Shown here piece by piece: positions 52,010-59,297 of a stretch of DNA of 64,000 nucleotides. A program made the position numbers and the translations under genes. The notes beneath the pieces are model-generated. The model made no database searches and had not been told where the DNA came from. It was given only the letters and a program-made list of their open reading frames with translations. This DNA is from Desulfoluna butyratoxydans. GTDB lineage: Bacteria; Desulfobacterota; Desulfobacteria; Desulfobacterales; Desulfolunaceae. Location: the NCBI RefSeq assembly GCF_900699765.1, contig NZ_CAADHO010000006.1, positions 227,770 to 291,769 on the forward strand. The letters are read 5' to 3'. How positions within the stretch are numbered: the first letter of the stretch is position 1; each line of letters starts with the position of its first letter.

Positions 52010-53377
52010 ATGCATCGACGATTTATACGGCAGCTTCGACTGCACTGTTCAGCCCGTGACGTTTTTGACTGGCACGGGGGCGACGGGGTTGTCCAGCGCC
52101 TGACCCCGCCCTGGGTGGCTTACCGGGACCTGAGGCGGCGCGGGGGGCTGGAAGAGGGTGCCACCACCTCCCTGACCCTGAAACTCGGGCCCCTGCCCAT
52201 TCACTGGCACTCCGTTCATACCGCCTGTTCCCGGGACCGGGGGTTCACCGACACCATGGTCAGGGGGCCCTTTGCGTCCTTTGAGCATGCCCACCGGTTT
52301 GACGAAGACGACGGGGGCTGCCTTCTCACCGATACCATTGAATACCGCCTTCCCCTTGCGCCCCTATCCCACGCCGTGGCCGGGTCCTTTGCGGACAAAG
52401 AGCTGGAGCGGATGTTTCGTTATCGCCATGCCGTCACCGCGCGGGACATTGCCTCGCGCCTTGCCGCTGCGGGTGAGCCTCGTCTTACCATTGCCGTTTC
52501 CGGTGCCTGCGGGATCATCGGCTCGGCCCTGGTGCCGTGGTTGAGAAGCCAGGGCCATCGGGTGAAACCCCTGGTGAGGGGAAAGGCCCCTGGGGACCAT
52601 GAGATCGCCTGGGACCCGGTGGCAGGGACTGTGGAGCACGAAAAATTCAAGGGCTGTGATGTCCTGATTCACCTGGCCGGAGAAAACATCGGCAACGCCC
52701 GGTGGACCCCGGCAAAGCGTGAGCGGATCATGAAGAGCCGTTTAGATGGCACCGCCCTTCTGGCCCGGGCCGCCTCCCGGCACAAAGACGGCCCGAGGGT
52801 TTTCCTGTCGGCGTCGGCCGTGGGGTTTTACGGGGACCGGTGTGACGAGGCGGTGACCGAGGCCGCTTCCTGCGGCGGGTCCTTTGTGTCGGAGGTGTGC
52901 AGGCGGTGGGAAGAGGCTGCCGCCGCCAACTGGACCCGTCCGGGCGGTCGGCTGGTCACCCTGCGCATCGGGGTGGTGCTGACCCCTGCAGGCGGAGCGC
53001 TGGCGCGGCTGCTTCCGGTGTTCAAGGCCGGGCTGGGGGGGACCTTCGGCAGCGGTAAGCAGTACATGAGCTGGGTCTCCATGGAAGATGTCCTGGGGGC
53101 CGTGGGCCATATTTTGCGGACCCCGGCCCTGGAAGGTCCGGTGAACCTTACCGCGCCTTATCCCGTTACCAACCGGGACTTTGCCCGGATTCTTGCATCG
53201 AGTGTGAACCGTTGCTCCTTCACCACCCTTCCTGCGGCGGTTATTACCGGTGCCTTTGGGGAGATGGGGCGGGAGGTGTTGCTGGAAGGCGTTAAAGCCC
53301 TGCCCGGCGTTCTAGAACAGAGCGGGTACGGGTTTGTTCATCCCACCCTTGCCGACGCTCTTTCCGAAGTGCTTTAG
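52010..53377 (+). CDS. SRPBCC domain fused to TIGR01777-type epimerase
   Basis: A 455-residue two-domain protein. Residues 1-145 are an SRPBCC ligand-binding domain (CSARDVFDWH, RLTPPWVAYRDLRR, FEHAHRFD); 155-450 are an extended-SDR NAD(P)-binding domain with GACGIIGSALVPWL, LIHLAGENIGNARWTP and SASAVGFYGD, as in the TIGR01777/YfcH family. Function unknown, possibly an NAD(P)-dependent sugar or lipid reductase. ATG 52010 matches the usual domain start; in-frame ATG 51998 is possible. It overlaps nothing but is 10 bases from the next gene. Confidence 0.85.
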   Translation: MHRRFIRQLRLHCSARDVFDWHGGDGVVQRLTPPWVAYRDLRRRGGLEEGATTSLTLKLGPLPIHWHSVHTACSRDRGFTDTMVRGPFASFEHAHRFDEDDGGCLLTDTIEYRLPLAPLSHAVAGSFADKELERMFRYRHAVTARDIASRLAAAGEPRLTIAVSGACGIIGSALVPWLRSQGHRVKPLVRGKAPGDHEIAWDPVAGTVEHEKFKGCDVLIHLAGENIGNARWTPAKRERIMKSRLDGTALLARAASRHKDGPRVFLSASAVGFYGDRCDEAVTEAASCGGSFVSEVCRRWEEAAAANWTRPGGRLVTLRIGVVLTPAGGALARLLPVFKAGLGGTFGSGKQYMSWVSMEDVLGAVGHILRTPALEGPVNLTAPYPVTNRDFARILASSVNRCSFTTLPAAVITGAFGEMGREVLLEGVKALPGVLEQSGYGFVHPTLADALSEVL

Positions 53378-53387
53378 GAGATATGCC

Positions 53388-54503
53388 GTGAGGAAACGAT
53401 ACCGACTGCTGTTTATGATCATCATGGTGGCTGCTCTGGGGTTCGGCTACCTGCACCACCTGGTGCCGGGTACCCACAACTTTGAGCGCCTCCATATCTT
53501 TTTGTTCAATCTCACCTCAGGCGGGACCTCCATCCTGTACTATATCGAAAACAAAAAAGGGATGTCGGTGCGGGTGCGTTTTTTTCTGGTTTTCTCCGTG
53601 GTCTTTGCTGTTTTTGCCTGGCTGGAGCTCTTTGTCCCGGCTGCCGTCTGCGGCCTGGGCCTGGCAATCATCGCCGAGAGCGTGCGCTGCAAGGCCTACT
53701 CGTTTTTTCCCAAGGAGTTTTTCTTACGGGGGTACAGCACGTCCGACCGGTTTGCCCATGCCTCCCTGCTCTGCCTTGTCCTTGGGCTCCTCACCTCGGT
53801 GATGGTGATTTTAAACGATGCCTGGCTTCATCTTTTTACCCTGGAGACCCTGAGCATCGACACCTTTTTCCTGGGGTTCTCCTTTCCGGTGTCCCTGATT
53901 ACCATGAGCGTCATGTTTTCCCTGATACCGGATCTGAAAAAACCCTTCATGAACGCGGCCAGCCAGTTTGCATTCTGGGCGGTGAACCTGGGCGTGATCG
54001 TTTTTTTTCTTTTCATCGTGGCAGGGTCCCTGTGGCCCCAGGTGGCCGTGACCCTGGTGCTTTTTTTCACGGTCATCCTCATCTTTGTGCTGTTTGTTAC
54101 CTACGTGAAGGGGTTGCAGCAGAAGAGCTTTCTCGTGTCGGGCATGCTGTTTCTTTTGTACACGGCCATCACCGGCATTGCGTACATTCTCCTTGAGATC
54201 ATGTCCGACGGCTACCTTCGCTGGGGGGATCTCCTGCTTCGGCTGCACGCGGTGGCCGCCCTTTACGGGTGGAACCTGAGCGGGCTGGCGGTGATCTACC
54301 GGCGCTTTGACTTTCCCATTCGCCTCAACTCGAAACAGCTCATCGCAGGCCACTGGCTCCTCGTGGCCGTGGCCGTTCCCCTGGGGGATGCCATCCCCGC
54401 CATGGCGGTGGCTGCCACGGCGGGCTACGGCGTGTTTCTCTACCTGATGTTTTTCAGCGGGAAGCTGATCGAAGAAGACGACATCGAGCCTGTGATCGCC
54501 TGA
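53388..54503 (+). CDS. Polytopic membrane protein of unknown function
   Basis: A 371-residue inner-membrane protein with about ten hydrophobic helices, the first at residues 6-24 after a basic N-terminus (RKRY), and an acidic C-terminal tail (IEEDDIEPVIA). I see no transporter or enzyme signature. GTG 53388 is supported by AGGAGA eight bases upstream. It lies 10 bases after the SRPBCC-epimerase gene and is probably in its operon, ending at a hairpin. Confidence 0.78.
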   Translation: MRKRYRLLFMIIMVAALGFGYLHHLVPGTHNFERLHIFLFNLTSGGTSILYYIENKKGMSVRVRFFLVFSVVFAVFAWLELFVPAAVCGLGLAIIAESVRCKAYSFFPKEFFLRGYSTSDRFAHASLLCLVLGLLTSVMVILNDAWLHLFTLETLSIDTFFLGFSFPVSLITMSVMFSLIPDLKKPFMNAASQFAFWAVNLGVIVFFLFIVAGSLWPQVAVTLVLFFTVILIFVLFVTYVKGLQQKSFLVSGMLFLLYTAITGIAYILLEIMSDGYLRWGDLLLRLHAVAALYGWNLSGLAVIYRRFDFPIRLNSKQLIAGHWLLVAVAVPLGDAIPAMAVAATAGYGVFLYLMFFSGKLIEEDDIEPVIA

Positions 54504-54553
54504 CAGCCTGAAGGGCTGGCTGGCTGGTTTGCTCTGCGGTATGGAAATTTAAA

Positions 54554-54584
54554 CGCCCCGTCATGCAGACTGCATGGCGGGGCG
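54554..54584. terminator. Hairpin after the membrane-protein gene
   Basis: A 14-bp stem CGCCCCGTCATGCA / TGCATGGCGGGGCG (one T-G pair) with a 3-base loop, 50 bases after the stop. No T-run on the plus strand; AAATTTAAA precedes it. Confidence 0.6.
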
Positions 54585-54974
54585 CTTGTGTCGGCAGGGG
54601 CTTGCGGGGGGTGACCAGGTGATGGCGCCTCTTTTCTGGGGGGAAGTAAGGCAACGCCTGGTCACGGGTTGGCGTCCTGCCGCCATTGCCGTTGCCGCAA
54701 GGTGAGATGCCCATGACGGTCTGTTTAACCGAACGGCACGGTGTTCTGTTGTTGTAGTCGCCTGCAACCGGCCGGAGGTTACATGGGAGGAGGAAAAAAC
54801 AGTAAAAGCCCCCGGCCTGGGGTGACGACGGACGTTTTTTTGTAACGCTTTGTCTGTCCCGTACGACCCATAAGGAGAATATCTCTGAAAACGGCGGGGG
54901 GATTCCGGACAGGGTCCGCAAGGGGGACCAGGCCGGAAAGACTGTGGCGCGGAACGGGTTGGGTTGAGCGGGCG
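54585..54974. other. Upstream region of the ECF sigma operon
   Basis: About 390 bases without a gene. A TGTAAC at 54841 and CGTA at 54860 resemble ECF-type promoter elements but the 13-base spacing is shorter than usual, so autoregulation is only a suggestion. Nothing else is recognisable. Confidence 0.35.
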
Positions 54975-55583
54975 ATGGAGAATTATCCGAAAGACGAGAT
55001 GCCTGACACATGCGACGACGAGGTGGTGAGACGCGTGCTGGCGGGGGATGCCAATGCCTACGAGGCATTGCTGGTGAAGTATACCTCGCATGTGGGGCGT
55101 GTTGTCGGCAGGCATGTGCCCTTTGACCAGGCCGAGGAGGTGGCCCATGACGTCTTTGTCAGGGCCTACGGGTCCCTTGGCTCCTTTACCCTGGGGCGGT
55201 CGTTCCGGGCATGGCTGACCACGGTGGCCGTGCGCACCTGCTATGATTTCTGGCGAAGGGAGATGCGCTGCAAAGAGACGCCGGTGAGCTCCCTTGTGCC
55301 CGGGGGGGACCTGCCTTCGGCGGAGTGGATGGATGCTGTGCTGTCCGCCGATTCCCACCGCCGCTTCCACGCCGATGAAACCCGGAAGACCGCTGAAGAG
55401 GTGCTTTCCTTTGCCCTCGGCGCCTTGTCCGCCCGGGAGCGCATGATCATGGAGCTTTATTACCTGGAGGGGTACTCGACCCGTGAGGTGGCGCTTTTTC
55501 TGAACATGAGCATGGCCAATGTGAAAATCAACGCCTTTCGAAGCCGCAGGAAACTGCGCCTTGTTCTTGAAAAAATCACCTGA
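54975..55583 (+). CDS. ECF-family RNA polymerase sigma factor
   Basis: A 202-residue alternative sigma factor with region 2 (about 28-98: DQAEEVAHDVFVRAYGSL, RAWLTTVAVRTCYDFWRRE) and region 4 (about 150-197: LSARERMIMELYYLEGYSTREVA, then SMANVKINAFRSRRKL with the recognition helix). The linker between them is long (about 50 residues). ATG 54975 is used. A one-helix membrane protein gene and a Spy/CpxP-like gene follow in the same operon, an arrangement like the CnrYXH metal-responsive module, with the first two as sigma and likely anti-sigma. Confidence 0.93.
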   Translation: MENYPKDEMPDTCDDEVVRRVLAGDANAYEALLVKYTSHVGRVVGRHVPFDQAEEVAHDVFVRAYGSLGSFTLGRSFRAWLTTVAVRTCYDFWRREMRCKETPVSSLVPGGDLPSAEWMDAVLSADSHRRFHADETRKTAEEVLSFALGALSARERMIMELYYLEGYSTREVALFLNMSMANVKINAFRSRRKLRLVLEKIT

Positions 55584-55625
55584 AGGGCGTCGGCCCGGTG
55601 AGTGGACCGGGAGGAGATACGTGTG

Positions 55626-55952
55626 ATGAGAGAAAAACAGTGGGATATCCGTCTGATGCGGGCCTTGAAAGACCGACAGGCCTCGTCGGGGCTGTGGCAG
55701 AGCCGGCAGGAGACGGAGGCCTTCCAGGCCGGGGTGATGAGAGACGTGACCCGTCTCCGGGTTCACCCGAAAAGACCGCAGGAGGAGGGCTTTTCCGAGG
55801 CCGTCTGGCGGCTTGTTCCCCTGACCTCCCTTGCGGCGGGCGGACTCGCCGTGATACTGGCGCTTTTGTCCCATGGGAGTGAAGACTTGTTGAACCTGGC
55901 GCTGATAGACACGTCGGTGTATGTCGAGCACCTGATCGCTTACATGTTTTGA
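55626..55952 (+). CDS. Single-helix membrane protein, probable anti-sigma factor
   Basis: A 108-residue protein with about 60 charged, helical N-terminal residues, one hydrophobic helix (about 61-81) and a short C-terminal part. This is the layout of small anti-sigma factors such as CnrY. No zinc-binding ZAS motif (HxxxCxxC) is present. ATG 55626 has AGGAG ten bases upstream; a GTG eight codons earlier is in frame. It sits between the sigma gene and the Spy-like gene. Anti-sigma function is inferred from layout and context only. Confidence 0.65.
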   Translation: MREKQWDIRLMRALKDRQASSGLWQSRQETEAFQAGVMRDVTRLRVHPKRPQEEGFSEAVWRLVPLTSLAAGGLAVILALLSHGSEDLLNLALIDTSVYVEHLIAYMF

Positions 55953-55963
55953 TCGAGGTTGTC

Positions 55964-56656
55964 ATGAAACGAGTAAAGCTCATGGTGGGGGTGGGGTTGA
56001 TTTTTTCACTGGGGGCCCTGGCCGGTTTTTTTACGGCTCGCCAGGTGACGCATCATAAGGTGCGTCGGTTTGTCCACGGAGGCCCCCCTGCGGCCATGAT
56101 CATTGCGCGCATGGTGGGCCGCATCGACCTGACCCCGGATCAGGGCCGGGCCATTGACCCCATTCTTACCGGGCTGCGGGGAGAACTGGTGGAGCTTCAC
56201 GACCGCTCCATGGCCGAAGTCAACGCGATTATCCGGCGACGGTACTCCCGGATTGTGGAGCTGTTGACGCCCTCCCAGTATCAGCTGCTTCTCGCTGAGG
56301 GCCGGAAGGCAAAGCGTTTCAACATGTTTCGCACCAGCTGGCGCCTGCCCTGGGCAGACAAGAGCGTCGAAGAGGTGATGGAAGAGTTGACGGCGGTCCT
56401 CTCCCTGACCCCGGACCAGCAGGAGGCCCTGAAACCCCTGGTGGCCCGTCGAGTGAAAGCCCAGAAGGTCGTGGCTCGGGTGATGCTGACCTCAGATGGC
56501 TTTGATTCCCTTCGGATGGAGCGGGCCGCCGAGGGCGGTGACGAGATGCCCCGACCGATTCAGGATGTTCTTACCCCCGAGCAGCTGGAGGCTTACTGGT
56601 TGTACCGAACGGGTCCCCTCAGCCATCGGGGCCTAGCTTTCAAACGGGATCGGTGA
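55964..56656 (+). CDS. Spy/CpxP-like periplasmic sensor, double domain
   Basis: A 230-residue protein anchored or exported by an N-terminal helix (about 6-25). It carries four LTxxQ-type motifs: LTPDQ 56-60, LTPSQ 101-105, LTPDQ 148-152 and LTPEQ 203-207. Single Spy, CpxP, ZraP or CnrX proteins have two, so this looks like a tandem duplication. HH and H residues (30, 31, 38) just after the helix and Met/His elsewhere could bind metal. ATG 55964 follows GAGGTT. By analogy with CnrX it may sense envelope stress or metal and control the sigma factor through the small membrane protein. Confidence 0.78.
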   Translation: MKRVKLMVGVGLIFSLGALAGFFTARQVTHHKVRRFVHGGPPAAMIIARMVGRIDLTPDQGRAIDPILTGLRGELVELHDRSMAEVNAIIRRRYSRIVELLTPSQYQLLLAEGRKAKRFNMFRTSWRLPWADKSVEEVMEELTAVLSLTPDQQEALKPLVARRVKAQKVVARVMLTSDGFDSLRMERAAEGGDEMPRPIQDVLTPEQLEAYWLYRTGPLSHRGLAFKRDR

Positions 56657-56735
56657 CGCCTCCGGCAATGTTTCACGGCTTGACAGCGGGCGCGGGCCCA
56701 ACATCCTTGACATGCCGTGCAAGGCCTTTAACATG

Positions 56736-56773
56736 AACCCTGATGACCGAATGAGGCATCAGGGTTTTTTATT
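56736..56773 (+). terminator. Terminator of the ECF sigma operon
   Basis: A 10-bp stem AACCCTGATG / CATCAGGGTT with an 11-base loop, continuing into TTTTTTATTTATT. It lies 80 bases after the stop. Confidence 0.85.
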
Positions 56774-56800
56774 TATTACGGCAAATCAAGGGGGATAGGC

Positions 56801-57601
56801 ATGGGCTGGTTGTCCGAAGGTGAAGGGGAGGCTGTGGTGCTGCTCCATAGCTCCATGAGTTCGAAGGTGCAGTGGGTTACCCTGATGGAAGAGTTGAAGC
56901 AGACCCATCGGGTGGTGGCGGTGGATCTCTGGGGGTATGGGGATGCCCCGGCCGTTTCCGATGAACAGGCGGGGGGCTTTACCCTGGATGATGAGCTGAC
57001 CCTTATTCGCCGGGCCCTTGCCCATGATGTTCCCGGCGACACCCCGTTTCACCTGGTGGGGCACTCCTACGGCGGGGCCGTGGCCATGCACCTGGCCCTG
57101 GAGATGCCCGAGCGCATTCGCAGCATTTCCCTGTATGAGCCCATGGCCAACCACGTGGTTCGTGAAATAGACGACGCCCTCTACGAAAAGCAGAAAACCC
57201 TCATGGGATCGGTCATCGAGGAGATCAACCGGGGAAATCTCAAGACGGGGGCTTCCATGTTCGTGGACTTCTTCAGTGGGGAGGGGCTGTTCGACCTGTT
57301 GCCCCCGGAGGTCCAGGAGGCGCTGGCAGGGTGCGTCAAAAAGATGCCCCTGGACTATTTTGCCTCCGCGCACAAAGGACTCCGCATGGGGCGCTACGGA
57401 AAGCTTTCGGCCCCCACCTGCCTCATGGCAGGGCGCCGGAGCCCGGATCTTTCCTATGAAATCTCCCGCGCCCTGTCCGGGGTGATTCCCCATGTGGACT
57501 ATCACCTCGTGGATGCCGGCCACATGGCGCCCCTGACCCACGGCCCCAAGGTGAACCCTATTATCGCGGCCCACGTCAGGCGACACACCTGTCTCAACTG
57601 A
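56801..57601 (+). CDS. Alpha/beta hydrolase
   Basis: A 266-residue alpha/beta-hydrolase-fold protein with oxyanion-side LLHSSMSS, DLWGYGDAP, the nucleophile elbow GHSYGG (Ser 89) and a late histidine in VDAGHMAPLTH. An esterase, lipase or C-C hydrolase role is possible. No signal peptide. ATG 56801 has AAGGGGGAT upstream. It stands alone between two terminator-like regions. Confidence 0.87.
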   Translation: MGWLSEGEGEAVVLLHSSMSSKVQWVTLMEELKQTHRVVAVDLWGYGDAPAVSDEQAGGFTLDDELTLIRRALAHDVPGDTPFHLVGHSYGGAVAMHLALEMPERIRSISLYEPMANHVVREIDDALYEKQKTLMGSVIEEINRGNLKTGASMFVDFFSGEGLFDLLPPEVQEALAGCVKKMPLDYFASAHKGLRMGRYGKLSAPTCLMAGRRSPDLSYEISRALSGVIPHVDYHLVDAGHMAPLTHGPKVNPIIAAHVRRHTCLN

Positions 57602-58042
57602 TCTTTCCCCCGCCCAGGGCCAGGATGGGGCAGTGTGTTCTGCTGTGAAATGGTTTTTTTAATGAATTTAAGGGATTGCTGATTGAATATCGGCGTGCCG
57701 TTGGTGTATACTTCCTCCATTAACCGGGGAAAGGGGGCTGCTTTAAGCCGCGGTCCCTTTTCCGCCGTATCAAAGGGGCAGTTACCCGCCTTGCCCGGAT
57801 ATATATCGTAACATCTCAGCTTTTTTTCAATGTCCTTGGCACCGGCCATTAGGATTCGGCGTCAGGAATTCTTCCTTACAGCACCTTTTTTTGAACTGCA
57901 TTTTTCTACGTCCCCGGCGTACATCGACACGTCATCTCGCGCATACTGGTCTCAGGTTCCTGAGGTTTGGTCGGCAAGGCATGTTTTTTCGTTGAAACGG
58001 CTTCGCAAGGCAATCCACGATACAAAGGACAAAGGAGGCAGT
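57602..58042. other. Promoter and long leader of ompA-like gene
   Basis: A gap of 440 bases. It contains a good promoter at 57683-57712, so the transcript would carry a leader of about 320 bases. A GC hairpin with arms around GGAAAGGG and CCCTTTTCC lies at about 57725-57765. I could not assign a known riboswitch. Confidence 0.55.
57683..57712 (+). promoter_or_regulatory. Candidate promoter of the OmpA-family gene
   Basis: TTGAAT, an 18-base spacer and TATACT. The -10 box is 5/6 consensus. Confidence 0.55.
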
Positions 58043-59215
58043 ATGAAACGATGCATGAAAGCCCTGGCTCTGGTTGCCGTGGTGATGGTCTGGGCAGGGC
58101 AGCCGAGTGCCGAAGGATCGGACTATCGTTTTGACCTCTCCCCCATGGTGGGAGGGCACATTTTCGAGGGGAACCAGAATCTGGATGACGGGTATACCAT
58201 GGGGCTTGCCCTGGGGTATGCCATAAACCAGCGGTGCACGCTGGAAGGCGGATTTACCTGGATCTCCACGGAGACGAAAAAGTTCGATGTGGACGTGGAC
58301 GGTCAGCGCTATTCCCTGGACGCCCTTTACCACTTCATGCCCGAAGAGGCCTTGAGGCCCTTTGTGCTTATCGGGGCGGGTGCCTTGCGCCTGGATCCGG
58401 ATGTGGGGGACTCCGAGACCGATTTCATGGCCGAGTACGGAGCGGGCCTCAAATACGCCATCATGGACAATCTGGATTTGAGGGCCGAGCTTCGCCACGT
58501 CATGCCCTTTGATGACTTTTACAACAACCTTGCCTGGCAGCTTGGGATCAGCTGGCGTTTCGGCAAGCGTGAGGCCGCCGCAGAAGAGGAGCCCATGGCC
58601 GTGATGGACAGCGACGGCGACGGGGTTCCCGATGATGTGGACGCCTGCCCCAATACCCCCGCCGGTCAGGTCGTGGATGAGCTGGGCTGTCCTGTGGTGC
58701 TGGATTCCGATGGGGACGGGGTCCCCGACGACATGGATGTGTGCCCGAACACCCCCGCAGGCCAGCCCGTGGATGAGCTGGGCTGCCCCGTGATAGCCGA
58801 TGCGGACGGTGACGGGGTTGAAGACAGCATGGACCGTTGTCCGGACACACCCCAGGGGGCCGTGGTGGACAGCCGTGGGTGCTGGGTGATCCAGGGGTTG
58901 ACCTTTGATACGGGCGAGACCCGCATCAAGTCTGATTTCCTTCCCCTGCTCAACGAGGTGGTGGAGATTCTGATGACCAACCCCGATGTGCGGGTTTCCA
59001 TCGAAGGCTACACCGACAGCCAGGGGAGTGATTCGGCCAACCAGCGCATTTCCGAAGGGCGGGCCAAGGCCGTACAGGAGTATTTTGTAAGCAAAGGTGT
59101 TGCCGAAGGGCGCCTGGAGTATCAGGGCTTTGGAGAGGAAAATCCCGTGGCGGACAATGAGACCGAGGAAGGTCGCAAGCAGAACCGTCGGGTGGAACTC
59201 AGGCCCCTGCAGTGA
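58043..59215 (+). CDS. OmpA-family outer-membrane protein with calcium repeats
   Basis: A 390-residue outer-membrane protein. Signal peptide 1-23 (cleavage near PSA-EG), then a beta-barrel domain of about 165 residues, three thrombospondin type-3 calcium repeats (DSDGDGVPDDVDACPNTPAG near 190, then DSDGDGVPDDMDVCPNTP and DADGDGVEDSMDRCPDTP), and a C-terminal OmpA peptidoglycan-binding domain (GYTDSQGSDSANQRISEGRA, NRRVEL). ATG 58043 follows AAAGGAGG. It probably tethers the outer membrane to the wall. A strong terminator follows. Confidence 0.93.
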   Translation: MKRCMKALALVAVVMVWAGQPSAEGSDYRFDLSPMVGGHIFEGNQNLDDGYTMGLALGYAINQRCTLEGGFTWISTETKKFDVDVDGQRYSLDALYHFMPEEALRPFVLIGAGALRLDPDVGDSETDFMAEYGAGLKYAIMDNLDLRAELRHVMPFDDFYNNLAWQLGISWRFGKREAAAEEEPMAVMDSDGDGVPDDVDACPNTPAGQVVDELGCPVVLDSDGDGVPDDMDVCPNTPAGQPVDELGCPVIADADGDGVEDSMDRCPDTPQGAVVDSRGCWVIQGLTFDTGETRIKSDFLPLLNEVVEILMTNPDVRVSIEGYTDSQGSDSANQRISEGRAKAVQEYFVSKGVAEGRLEYQGFGEENPVADNETEEGRKQNRRVELRPLQ

Positions 59216-59258
59216 TCCATCGGTTTTTTCCTGTTTGATGTGTTGAAAGGACCATGAG

Positions 59259-59292
59259 ACGCCGTGCGAAGTCACTCGCACGGCGTTTTTTT
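59259..59292 (+). terminator. Terminator after the OmpA-family gene
   Basis: An 11-bp perfect stem ACGCCGTGCGA / TCGCACGGCGT with a 6-base loop and seven T. It lies between convergent genes. Confidence 0.92.
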
Positions 59293-59297
59293 GTGCC

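Noticed and set aside
54841-54864. ECF-type autoregulatory promoter TGTAAC...CGTA
   Set aside because: The 13-base spacing is too short for the usual 15-17; kept only as a note in the intergenic entry.
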